Source of the DNA: Allocoleopsis franciscana PCC 7113
Lineage (GTDB): Bacteria; Cyanobacteriota; Cyanobacteriia; Cyanobacteriales; Coleofasciculaceae
Assembly (NCBI RefSeq): GCF_000317515.1
Contig: NC_019739.1
Location: 62,001-126,000, forward strand
Length of the DNA: 64,000 bases
Direction: 5' to 3'
Positions 17,715-25,831 of this stretch are shown piece by piece. A program made the position numbers and the translations under genes. The first letter of the stretch is position 1. Each line of letters begins with the position of its first letter. The notes under the pieces were generated by a model that did no database searches, was not told the DNA's origin, and was given only the letters and a program-made list of their open reading frames with translations.

Positions 17715-18461
17715 ATGACTCACGAATTACTGACAACAGAACTCAAGGGAATAGGCAGCAAAATTACTGAATTGCTGCGACATATTCAAGCGATGAAGCA
17801 GCACACTCTGCCCATCCCCAATAATTACAAACACAGAGAAGACTGCCAGGGCATTCACTGGGAAGTCAAGTGCATCGGCTGTGCCAAGGGCTGGGTAGCT
17901 GAAACTAAACGGGAGAAGGAAGAACTAACCCAAGCTGTTGAGCAATTTGTAGGGCAAATAGCTCACTTGGATGAGCAGTACCAGACGCTCAGTATCCTCT
18001 CGCAAGAGCTCACTTCAGCCTCTCTTGCTGTTGTCTCTTTACTGCCTGCTGTGGAAGCCGAATCTCTGCAAAAAGCGATCTGCGCTTTGCAGCAGCGCTT
18101 CGCTATCGCTCCTCTCGAACAGTTATTGCGTGTAAGTGAATCTTCTCCAACGGAATCTGATGCAGAACCTAACTCGGAGTCAAATCTTGAGAACAATACC
18201 ATCGCGACTACCACAGAACCTACCCCATCATCTGAATCAGCTTCAATCGCTGTCGTTGAACTGACTGAAGAAACCCAGGCAGAGGAGGCAGAGGTGATAA
18301 CGGCTAACGGTTCTCCTGATGCTCCAGAAAATACACCAGAGAACAACGGCAACGACTCCGTTATCGAAGCCGTGATTCCCCAATCCACCTCCAATGGCTC
18401 GAAACCAACTCCTGATAAGAAGGACACCAAAGGTAAAAAATCATCCCCACAAAAAGCATGA
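17715..18461 (+). CDS. Unknown protein with CxxC and disordered acidic tail
   Basis: 248 residues. The N-terminal half (1-140) is helical and contains a cysteine set (HREDC, VKCIGCAKGW), perhaps a small metal site. The second half is a long acidic, Ser/Pro/Glu-rich disordered region ending in a lysine-rich tail KKDTKGKKSSPQKA. No family recognised. Its stop codon overlaps the start of the DUF3768 gene, so the two are translationally coupled. Confidence 0.65.
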   Translation: MTHELLTTELKGIGSKITELLRHIQAMKQHTLPIPNNYKHREDCQGIHWEVKCIGCAKGWVAETKREKEELTQAVEQFVGQIAHLDEQYQTLSILSQELTSASLAVVSLLPAVEAESLQKAICALQQRFAIAPLEQLLRVSESSPTESDAEPNSESNLENNTIATTTEPTPSSESASIAVVELTEETQAEEAEVITANGSPDAPENTPENNGNDSVIEAVIPQSTSNGSKPTPDKKDTKGKKSSPQKA

Positions 18462-18811
18462 CTACTACCAATAACCAAACCGAAAAAATCCGCGCTCTTA
18501 ACGACCAATTTCGCTCCGACTTTGACCCAAACTTGGGGAGGGTAATTCTGACGACTGGAGTGCAAACTCTCTCTAGCGCTCAACTTCAGCAACTTCTAAA
18601 AGCTGTCAAAGAGTTCAGCGATTTCAACTCAGAGAATAATCCATATCTTGAAAACGATATGGGGAGGATTGAGCTATTTGACTCTGCATTTTTCTGGAAA
18701 ATCGACTATTTAGAGCGTCAGCGCTGGCAACAAAATATTGGTTCTGATGACCCAGCTGATGTTCAAAAAACTCTAAGAGTCATGACGATTATGTTCACTT
18801 CTGAATATTGA
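18458..18811 (+). CDS. DUF3768 family protein
   Basis: 117 residues matching the DUF3768 pattern: IRALNDQFRSDF at the N-terminus, a strand ILTTGVQTL, NPYLENDMGRIELF, FFWKIDYLE, DPADVQKTLRVMTIMFTSEY at the C-terminus. The family is widespread on plasmids and prophages of alpha- and cyanobacteria and has no known function. The gene overlaps the preceding one by ATGA. Confidence 0.88.
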   Translation: MTTTNNQTEKIRALNDQFRSDFDPNLGRVILTTGVQTLSSAQLQQLLKAVKEFSDFNSENNPYLENDMGRIELFDSAFFWKIDYLERQRWQQNIGSDDPADVQKTLRVMTIMFTSEY

Positions 18812-18841
18812 GCCTAGAACCTTTACTTCCTCACAGTAATC

Positions 18842-18878
18842 AGTGGCTTAGTCAATGAATTGAGCCACTTTTCCTTTT
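18842..18878 (+). terminator. Rho-independent terminator-like hairpin
   Basis: AGTGGCT (18842-18848) and AGCCACT (18863-18869) followed by TTTTCCTTTTT, just after the DUF3768 gene. It would end the 17715-18811 transcript. Confidence 0.65.
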
Positions 18879-18918
18879 TGATAGGTGGCGAAGTTAATAA
18901 ATTTAATGCTTTGCTTCT

Positions 18919-18948
18919 GGGTGAATCAACAGGCTAATCAACTCATCT
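18919..18948 (+). promoter_or_regulatory. GGGTGAA leader element before 18949
   Basis: GGGTGA (18919-18924) can pair with TCATCT (18943-18948) through four canonical pairs and two G-T wobbles. The ATG follows directly and the motif ends 23 nt before it. Confidence 0.5.
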
Positions 18949-19284
18949 ATGCAAATTCAACATCGAACCACTATCACTCTTAACCCAAACAGTAGTCTGT
19001 ACATTTGGGAAAACGAAACGCACACCTGCCTTCACCTCAGTGGAGGGATAAACAATCACCACCTCAATATTGAATTCACTCCAGCTCAAATCCCCCAACT
19101 TGAAGAACTACTCACTAAACTCAGGCAGCTTCAAGTTCGTCATTGCAGCTCTCAAATCTCACAACTTCAAGAAACTCTCCAGAGCTTGGAACCCTCAATT
19201 CCTAACAACTCACAAAACAACGGTCATGAGGTTAACACTAGCGAGTCAGAATCTCATCAACTCGAAAAAGCTATTTCTTCCTAG
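18949..19284 (+). CDS. Unknown small protein
   Basis: 111 residues: a beta-rich first half (TTITLNPNSSLYIWENETHTCLHL) and a helical, glutamine/leucine-rich second half that could be a coiled coil. No family recognised. It sits between a terminator-like hairpin and two leader motifs, so it is probably its own short transcript. Confidence 0.6.
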   Translation: MQIQHRTTITLNPNSSLYIWENETHTCLHLSGGINNHHLNIEFTPAQIPQLEELLTKLRQLQVRHCSSQISQLQETLQSLEPSIPNNSQNNGHEVNTSESESHQLEKAISS

Positions 19285-19308
19285 CCTACGTCAAATCTGA
19301 CTTCAGGC

Positions 19309-19338
19309 TTGGGTGAAATAAAACGTCACGCATCCCAA
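19309..19338 (+). promoter_or_regulatory. GGGTGAA leader hairpin, not directly before a gene
   Basis: TTGGG-TGA (19309-19316) pairs with TCA (19326-19328) and CCCAA (19334-19338). The nearest start, 19438, lies 100 nt further and has its own copy of the motif, so this may be the first of a tandem pair. Confidence 0.5.
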
Positions 19339-19402
19339 CCAATACTCTTGCTAATTGGTATAAAAAAGCAATAAAACTTTAATTTTATTGCCAAGAAAGC
19401 AA

Positions 19403-19419
19403 GGGTGAAATCAATTCAC
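19403..19419 (+). promoter_or_regulatory. GGGTGAA leader hairpin before 19438
   Basis: GTGAA (19405-19409) and TTCAC (19415-19419) form a 5-bp stem with a 5-nt loop. The motif ends 28 nt before the ATG. Confidence 0.5.
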
Positions 19420-19437
19420 ATTCAAACACACTTGATT

Positions 19438-20364
19438 ATGCCACAAACCATTGAATTTACGGTGGCTACTTTTCCCTCAGTTATCCTGCGAGAAGACTTA
19501 ACAGAAACGTGGAACGACATCGGAATTAATTTGTTGCCACCTGGGGAAGCCGAACCCTTGCTGATGTTTTTAGACCAACTTGGTGCAACCTCTAAACCCG
19601 ACTTTAACCCCAACAGAATCCTCTTAGTCAAGGCAGCTAATGGTGTTAGCCAAACGGTGTACGGACCCGCTATTTTTCAGGATGGAGAGAACATTATTCT
19701 CAAAGTCGGTGATAACATTTTGCCCATGCAACAAAAGGGGGCATTGTTCACAATTGGCAAGCTTAAAGGCAAAGTCTCTGTGACTGAAGAAAAGGATAAA
19801 GACGGCAAACCTTATCCCAAAGCCACTTGTTCCTTAGTCTCGCCAGAGCGGAACGTCTTCAAAGTTGGCGTTCAGCTTGCCACTAAGGAACTCGGACTGA
19901 CGACGGCGGATGTGGAAGCGGTTCTGATTAACGAAGAACCCATCCGCCCCCTGCTGTCCTATCCTCCCACTGTCGCTCTCAAAATGCAGGAGTTGGGAGT
20001 AGGGGAGTATCAGGTTGCGGGTATCTCCGAATCAGAGGGAGATTATGGCATCAGCTACAAGTTACATCTATCTGATGGTCGTGCCGTTTGGGGACGGGGG
20101 AATGTGAACATTCTGCTGGAATCCGGGTGGCGTCCTAACTGGGAAAAACCTCTGACACTGATTGTCAGCCGCATCGAGAAGCTGGGAGAAGACAAATTCA
20201 GTGTGGACTGTGCTCTGCGAGAACGCCTGCCACTTCTACCACCAGGGGCGAACGGTCACACCAATTCTAAAGCCGCATCGCCGAATACTGTTGAGGTGGA
20301 AGCACAAGTTGTGACGGAAACAGAGGAATCAGAGGAGGAAGCCTTAGAAAACTTGCACTACTAG
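19438..20364 (+). CDS. Unknown beta-rich protein, possibly OB-fold
   Basis: 308 residues from ATG 19438. The sequence is mainly beta strands with several GKLKGKVSVTEEKDK-like patterns and a second similar half (YQVAGISES, YKLHLSDGRAVWGRG), suggesting two related barrels; an OB-type nucleic-acid-binding fold is possible but no diagnostic motif is seen. The tail from about 270 is acidic and disordered (ETEESEEEALENLHY). It precedes a 9-bp tandem repeat and a terminator, and then the DUF1998 helicase. Confidence 0.65.
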   Translation: MPQTIEFTVATFPSVILREDLTETWNDIGINLLPPGEAEPLLMFLDQLGATSKPDFNPNRILLVKAANGVSQTVYGPAIFQDGENIILKVGDNILPMQQKGALFTIGKLKGKVSVTEEKDKDGKPYPKATCSLVSPERNVFKVGVQLATKELGLTTADVEAVLINEEPIRPLLSYPPTVALKMQELGVGEYQVAGISESEGDYGISYKLHLSDGRAVWGRGNVNILLESGWRPNWEKPLTLIVSRIEKLGEDKFSVDCALRERLPLLPPGANGHTNSKAASPNTVEVEAQVVTETEESEEEALENLHY

Positions 20365-20400
20365 CAGTCTGTCGGAGAAAGAATTATTGCTGATGAAAGG

Positions 20401-20436
20401 GACAAGAGAGACAAGGAAGACAAGGGAGACAAGGGG
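20401..20436. repeat. Four tandem copies of a 9-bp unit (GACAAGGGA-like)
   Basis: GACAAGAGA, GACAAGGAA, GACAAGGGA and GACAAGGGG in a row. Short GACAAGG tandem repeats are familiar in cyanobacterial intergenic DNA. Confidence 0.7.
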
Positions 20437-20527
20437 GATTATTGTGTCTAGATGCTGGTAGAACGGCTCCAAGAGTTTCTCTGACAGGTTGCTAGAACTG
20501 TCACTACTCCCTAACTCCTCACTGTAT

Positions 20528-20557
20528 AAGCCTGGGCGCTAGCTTGGGCTTTTTTTT
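20528..20557 (+). terminator. Rho-independent terminator
   Basis: AAGCC (20528-20532) pairs with GGCTT (20547-20551), followed by an eight-base T run. It separates the unknown gene at 19438 from the helicase at 20627. Confidence 0.65.
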
Positions 20558-20603
20558 GCTCTCATCTCAGTTGAGTAGAAAGACAAAATCGCTATTCGCG
20601 TTG

Positions 20604-20610
20604 GGTGGCA
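20604..20610 (+). promoter_or_regulatory. Variant leader motif GGGTGGC before the helicase gene
   Basis: GCGTTGGGTGGCAA resembles the GCTTGGGGTGAA consensus; it ends 16 nt before the ATG at 20627. No complementary arm seen. Confidence 0.35.
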
Positions 20611-20626
20611 AGCTAGGAAACTACTA

Positions 20627-23461
20627 ATGACACAATCCGACAACATACCTAACAATACATCCAGCCACCAGCCTGACTACACCGCACTGCTGCAAGCAAC
20701 TTTAGGAGAAATCCCAACGCTTCCTGAATGGTTAGCCGTTGGGCAATCGGTGTACTCTTTGGAGCGCGGTTTTGGGGAAGTCGTTGGCTGTTTGGGAAGG
20801 CGACTGATTATCCAGTTTGAGAAGTCCTCACAACCCATTTTCCTCCCAAATTGGCCGCTAGCCGTAGAGCAAAAGCACTTAATTAAAGCCTCCGATGCTC
20901 CGGCACCTGAACCAATTCCAGAGATTGAGCAGATGGGCGTGCCAACCTTTCGGAAGTTTGCCACTGAGGTAGCAGATAGCTTAGTCGCTGTTGATGTGAT
21001 GCCCCCAGCTAAAGGAGAACTACACCCTCTGCCAACAGACCTGCCAGATGCTTTGTTGAATGCCTTACAACACTCCGGCATCCAGCAGATTTATTCCCAT
21101 CAACTTGAGGCATTGATGGCACTGCGCTCTGGCAAAGACATCTGTCTGGTTACTGCCACGAGTTCGGGGAAGACGCTTTCGTTTAGTATCCCAATTCTGG
21201 AATCCTGTCTCAACAACCCAAACATCTGTGTCTTAATGTTATACCCCCTCAAGGCTTTGGCTGTTGACCAGATGGAAAAGTTGGCAACTCTTAACGCCGC
21301 TCTACCTCCTGAGAAGCGGCTGAAGATTGGACTGATTACTGGAGACACCCCGATTAGTGAACGGAAGCAGCTATTTAGTGACACCCCTCCACAAATCTTG
21401 GGGCTTAGTCCCGACCTGTTGCACTATCAGCTTTACAGCGTGCGGATGGCTGATGGAGAGCCGTTCCGGGAGTTTTTGCGACGCCTGCGTTATGTTGTCG
21501 TGGATGAGTCCCATACCTACCTGGGTGCTTTTGGTGCTGGAGTAACCAATCTCTTCCGGCGCTTGCGAGTGGCTGTAGACCGCGTATCTGGGGATAGTTC
21601 TCTGTTGCAGTGGGTGTTTGCTAGTGCCACGATTGGGAATCCAAACGAGATGGCATTGCGCTTGAGCGGACGAGAAGCGACGCCAGAGCGCTTGGTGCTG
21701 ATTGATAAGAGCGGGGCGGCGAGTGCGGGACGAACGTTACTGCATCTCAAGCCTAGTAATAGCGCTAACCCTGATGCGGCTAAAATTATCCTTTCGTTAC
21801 TGGATAAGGACTTATCGGGCATCTGCTTCTGTAACAGCCGTAGTGCTGTCAAAAGCTTGCTCTCACTGATTAAACAGGAAGCGATTCGGCAAGGCTGCGG
21901 GTATCTGTCTGATTCTGTGGCTGTGTTTTATGGAAGCTTGAAAAGCGATCGCCGTCAAGATATCATTCGTCAACTACAACGGGGTCAAGTTCGCTTCATC
22001 CTGTCAACCTCGGCGTTGGAGGCAGGGCTGGATTTGCCGGAACTCGACTGCTGCCTTATCCGGGGATGGCCGGGAAGCCTCATGAGCTTTCGCCAACGCA
22101 TTGGTCGAGCAGGGCGGCGCAGTCCGGGGTTAGCGATTTTTCTGCCCGTTGCTCAAAGCCCCCTTGACAACTATTACAGCAACAATCCCCAAATTTTGCT
22201 GCATGGAGAGGCAGAAACCGTTTCCATGAACCCCGATTATCCGGTGCTGCTAGGCAAGCATCTGATGGCGTGCTGTGTTGAGAGCGGTGTGCCGTTGCAC
22301 CGACTGAGTGAGTATTTTGGAGAGCGTGCGGGAGTTATTGCTGATGCGCTGATTGAGCAAGGGCAGCTTTGTGTGAGTCGTCACGGGCAGTTGTGGGGAA
22401 GGGGATATCCTCACAAACAGATTAGTTTACGTGGTAGCCGCACCCAAACCATCCAATTGATTGATAGCAGCACGGGAGAGGAGTTTGAAGAAATGAGTTT
22501 GGACATGGCACAGCGAGAGGTGTATGCAGGTGCCATTTACACGGCGCAGTCAGTGGATGGTGAGATTTGTAAGTTCCAGTCGAAAAACCTGGACGTTGAA
22601 GGGTTACGAGCAAGTCTAATCCCTATTGACCCGGAGAGCAATGCGTTTACTATTGCACAGACTGATTTAGATATTCAGTTGCTCGACCTGTTAGCAGAAC
22701 CCAAAACTCTCAACCTCTCAATTGCTCAGGGGCAATTATCCCTGACTTTAGGTTGGGGAAAGATTACTTCCTCGGTGACGGGCTATAAACTCTGCGTTAA
22801 GCAGTACGCACCGACTTGTGTGAATCGCTCTTGTCGCCAGTACCATCAACCGCTTTCTGGTAAATCTTGTAGTGTCTGTGGACAGCGGCTCAAGTCAATG
22901 GAGTTAGTTACGGTGATTGATGAGGTTGAATTTGAAGAGCCATTGCAGATTCAGTATCAAGCCCCAATTGTTAAGGTAGAAGCGAATTCGGCAGCCGTCG
23001 TTGCCATGATTGAAAGAGTTCGACAGCTTAAAGAGCAGGTGCGTTCTGCTGCTGATGTCATTCCTCCCCTGTATGCATCCCTGTGGGAAAGTTCGCCAGA
23101 GTTTATTGCTCTGCACAGTATGGGGCATCAGATTATTTTTACTGTGCCTTTGGTTGTTCTTAGCTCTAGCTCTGATTTGAACTACGTTGTAGTTAAAGAG
23201 CAGGGAGATGAAACTGTTGGTTACTTTTATGATGCTTGTGAGGGGGGAAATGGTGCGAGTGAAGCGATTTTCCATCAATTTAGCAAGTTTTCTCAGAAGG
23301 CTTACACTTTAGCGATCGCGTGTGATTGTGAGGCGGGTTGTCCTAAGTGTTTGCATCAACATGGTTGTCCACAGACTAACACGGGACTGAATAAGCAGAT
23401 TGGGTTGTTTTTGTTAGAGGCGATTAACCGGGGCAGTCAGGATACTGTAGAAGACAGCTAA
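20627..23461 (+). CDS. DEAD/DEAH-box helicase with DUF1998 domain (MrfA-like)
   Basis: 944 residues. The core has YSHQLEALMALRSG, Walker A TATSSGKT, VLMLYPLKALA, the Walker B VVVDESHTYLG, SATIGN, and motif VI FRQRIGRAGRR. The C-terminal third carries a cysteine pair set (CVNRSC and CSVCGQ) and a DUF1998 end with CDCEAGCPKCLHQHGC, the four-cysteine zinc site of MrfA. Bacillus MrfA is a 3'-5' helicase that repairs mitomycin C damage together with MrfB; DUF1998 proteins are also subunits of the DISARM defence system. No DISARM partners (methylase, PLD) are in the window, so a repair or replication role is more likely. The N-terminal about 100 residues are a divergent extension. Confidence 0.92.
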   Translation: MTQSDNIPNNTSSHQPDYTALLQATLGEIPTLPEWLAVGQSVYSLERGFGEVVGCLGRRLIIQFEKSSQPIFLPNWPLAVEQKHLIKASDAPAPEPIPEIEQMGVPTFRKFATEVADSLVAVDVMPPAKGELHPLPTDLPDALLNALQHSGIQQIYSHQLEALMALRSGKDICLVTATSSGKTLSFSIPILESCLNNPNICVLMLYPLKALAVDQMEKLATLNAALPPEKRLKIGLITGDTPISERKQLFSDTPPQILGLSPDLLHYQLYSVRMADGEPFREFLRRLRYVVVDESHTYLGAFGAGVTNLFRRLRVAVDRVSGDSSLLQWVFASATIGNPNEMALRLSGREATPERLVLIDKSGAASAGRTLLHLKPSNSANPDAAKIILSLLDKDLSGICFCNSRSAVKSLLSLIKQEAIRQGCGYLSDSVAVFYGSLKSDRRQDIIRQLQRGQVRFILSTSALEAGLDLPELDCCLIRGWPGSLMSFRQRIGRAGRRSPGLAIFLPVAQSPLDNYYSNNPQILLHGEAETVSMNPDYPVLLGKHLMACCVESGVPLHRLSEYFGERAGVIADALIEQGQLCVSRHGQLWGRGYPHKQISLRGSRTQTIQLIDSSTGEEFEEMSLDMAQREVYAGAIYTAQSVDGEICKFQSKNLDVEGLRASLIPIDPESNAFTIAQTDLDIQLLDLLAEPKTLNLSIAQGQLSLTLGWGKITSSVTGYKLCVKQYAPTCVNRSCRQYHQPLSGKSCSVCGQRLKSMELVTVIDEVEFEEPLQIQYQAPIVKVEANSAAVVAMIERVRQLKEQVRSAADVIPPLYASLWESSPEFIALHSMGHQIIFTVPLVVLSSSSDLNYVVVKEQGDETVGYFYDACEGGNGASEAIFHQFSKFSQKAYTLAIACDCEAGCPKCLHQHGCPQTNTGLNKQIGLFLLEAINRGSQDTVEDS

Positions 23462-23804
23462 CAGTCCTTCTAACATTTTTGCTGTGATAGAAAGGCTCAT
23501 ACAGCGCCTGTATGTCTTCTTTGTAGGACTGGTTCAGATGTTGGAGTATGGCTTTCGTGCTGGATGTGACGCTGCCCAAGCTCGACGGTATAAGCTTTTG
23601 TCAACGGTTGCGCTCGCGCAACTCTACCCTTCCTGGGATGGAGGAAACAGTCAAGTCCCACAAATGTACTAAATTCCTGAAAAAGCTTTTCCTTTAATGG
23701 TTTAAGCGATTACTATAGCCCACTAAGGGGTGAAAGACATCACTTTTAGCAACTCTTAGTCGAGTATCATATGTCTTCATTCAACTAGCTCAATAGACTG
23801 GAGT
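23462..23804. other. Gap between helicase and glycan cargo
   Basis: No convincing gene. It contains the leader motif at 23726-23747. A 62-codon open frame (23484-23672) has no recognisable content. Confidence 0.4.
23726..23747 (+). promoter_or_regulatory. GGGGTGAA leader hairpin upstream of 23805
   Basis: AGGGGTGA (23726-23733) pairs with TCACTTTT (23740-23747); three of the eight pairs are G-T wobbles, allowed in RNA but not DNA. The motif lies 70 nt before the ATG. Confidence 0.55.
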
Positions 23805-24788
23805 ATGGATTTACCGCCATTATTTACGTCCAATCTGGAGCTATGGCGTACCAAAGCTAGAAAGCAATGGCTCCAGAATGCAATGCCTGCTGCTCAGCTA
23901 CATCCCAAAATTCCAGCTCAGTTACCCGATTATTTTCTGGATCGTTACGCCTATAGATTGTTCAGATCATTTTCCGCCAATAGAGCATCTTCTTACGAAG
24001 TTCGGATTCCAGACTTCGATCTTATCGCCGAGAGCCAATCATGGAGTTCACGTCTCGAAAAGGTATTGTCAGGTGTTCCAGCACTGAATATACCACCTCC
24101 CTCTCTTAAAGATAGAATTCCTGAACTGCCATTGATTGATGAACTTTTAGCCAAATGGCGTCAGTACCTAGAAGAATTTGGAGTTGATGTTCCTCCGATG
24201 TACTATCGGAATCCAGCAGGAACATATTGGATTGATTTTTTTCAACGCTCGGCTCACTTTCCCAAATTGCCAGCAATTCGCAGTCCATCTTTTTATGAAA
24301 GATTAAGTCCAAGGCAACAGGAATTTGTTTTAAATAAGCATGGACGTGAAGGAATAATTGCATTATACGTTTTCTTGCAGCAAACTCACGAGGAAACTCA
24401 TTTGCTACAAAAAGGAGAACCTATGCTATGTGAAGTTATACTCGCATGGCTATGGTGTAACTTTTTAGGAGAAAACAATTTATGGTACTGGCAGAAAAAC
24501 GATGATAACGGCATTAGCTTTAATTTAGAAAAACCTTGGGCATCAAGGATTTTCCTAAGTAGAGCAGATGTTAGATGCTTGTTTAAAGATACGTTTTTGG
24601 GAACCAAAGCTGTATTTGGTAATAGACAGATATACGATGATTTATGCTTGATTGCTTGGCTATTTGATTCAAAGGTAGTTTGCTATGCAGACTACTTGGA
24701 AATTGTAACAAGTTACTTTGAAAATCGCGATAATGGAGTGTGGCTGTCACGCCAATGTAGCAGGCTATCCGAGTTTTTTGCAAAATAA
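23805..24788 (+). CDS. Unknown protein heading the glycan/carbamoyl cluster
   Basis: 327 residues, no family recognised. Helical and rich in Trp/Tyr/Phe; a central HEETHLLQKGEPMLCE segment holds closely spaced His and Glu residues that could bind a metal, but this is only a suggestion. It is 4 nt from the glycosyltransferase at 24793 and shares its low GC, so it belongs to the same transferred cargo. Confidence 0.65.
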   Translation: MDLPPLFTSNLELWRTKARKQWLQNAMPAAQLHPKIPAQLPDYFLDRYAYRLFRSFSANRASSYEVRIPDFDLIAESQSWSSRLEKVLSGVPALNIPPPSLKDRIPELPLIDELLAKWRQYLEEFGVDVPPMYYRNPAGTYWIDFFQRSAHFPKLPAIRSPSFYERLSPRQQEFVLNKHGREGIIALYVFLQQTHEETHLLQKGEPMLCEVILAWLWCNFLGENNLWYWQKNDDNGISFNLEKPWASRIFLSRADVRCLFKDTFLGTKAVFGNRQIYDDLCLIAWLFDSKVVCYADYLEIVTSYFENRDNGVWLSRQCSRLSEFFAK

Positions 24789-24792
24789 AATA

Positions 24793-25794
24793 ATGAATAA
24801 AATATATACCGAACAAGCGAAAATTAGCCTGATTATACCAACTAGAAAACGAGTAGAGATGTTACAAAATTTATTGGATAGTTTGAGAGAACATAAATGG
24901 TTGATGAGAGATGATGTTGAAGTCTTAGTCGTTGATAATGCGTCAGATAAATCAACGGCTAGAGACTTATGCTCTTGCTATAACTCGGTCAAATATCTAT
25001 ATGTTGCGGAGCCAGGTCAAAGAAATGCACTAAACTACGGAATCAGAAAAGCCTCTGGTGAATTATTGGCTTTCGTTGATGATGATGTTGTTGTCATCAG
25101 TGAAGATTGGTTGTATCGAATGGCTAAACATTTTTCAGAACATTCTAATCTCGGTTATGTTTCTGGAAACGTTAAAGCCTTAGAAACGGCAAGCCGCGCT
25201 CAGGAAATTTGGGAAAAGGGAGGGGGATTAAGTAAAGGACAGACTTCTGTTTACTGGTCAAACAAGGAAGTTGTGAATAATTACAGGTGGAGACCTTTAC
25301 CGCTGGCTAGGATATGTGTTGGGGCTAACTCGATGATACCTAGATCGGTTTTTCGTAAAGTTGGTTTGTTTATCCCTCTTTTCGATCCAGGTGCGCCAAT
25401 TCCTCATGGCGGCTCTTTGGAGATGGGATATCGAATTATCAAAGCTGGTTATGACCTTTTTTATGATTCTGAAGCTATAGTGTTACATCATCATCCGACA
25501 ACTGAAAGTGAGCTGCAAAAGAAATTATTTATATATGGTGTTGGAGATACAGCAATTCAAGCCTACTTTTTCTGGCGATATAGAGACTATAGAGGTATCT
25601 GGTGGGCTTTAGGTGGATATCAATTTTATAGAATTTACAGTTACGTTATGGGGCAATATAACTTCCCTTTTTTATACGTGTTTTGGCAAATGATCGGTGG
25701 TTGTTACGGGACATTTTTGCTGTTTTTCAGGCTGGCTTATAAAGACTCTGCTAAATTTTTTAAAATTCCTTTGCTTAGTGAAATTCAAGATTAA
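24793..25794 (+). CDS. Glycosyltransferase family 2
   Basis: 333 residues. GT-A fold landmarks: SLIIPTRKRVEMLQNLLDSL, VEVLVVDNAS, GQRNALNYGIRKA, and the metal-binding FVDDDVVV. A C-terminal amphipathic/hydrophobic region (about 270-320) may touch the membrane. It transfers a sugar from a nucleotide-sugar donor to an acceptor that cannot be told from sequence. The start at 24793 is 4 nt after the previous stop; the longer frame upstream overlaps that gene. Part of a four-gene operon with a carbamoyltransferase and a HAD phosphatase. Confidence 0.88.
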   Translation: MNKIYTEQAKISLIIPTRKRVEMLQNLLDSLREHKWLMRDDVEVLVVDNASDKSTARDLCSCYNSVKYLYVAEPGQRNALNYGIRKASGELLAFVDDDVVVISEDWLYRMAKHFSEHSNLGYVSGNVKALETASRAQEIWEKGGGLSKGQTSVYWSNKEVVNNYRWRPLPLARICVGANSMIPRSVFRKVGLFIPLFDPGAPIPHGGSLEMGYRIIKAGYDLFYDSEAIVLHHHPTTESELQKKLFIYGVGDTAIQAYFFWRYRDYRGIWWALGGYQFYRIYSYVMGQYNFPFLYVFWQMIGGCYGTFLLFFRLAYKDSAKFFKIPLLSEIQD

Positions 25795-25831
25795 CTGTTG
25801 GAGTTGTTATAAATTTGCGGGGGATTAAAAT

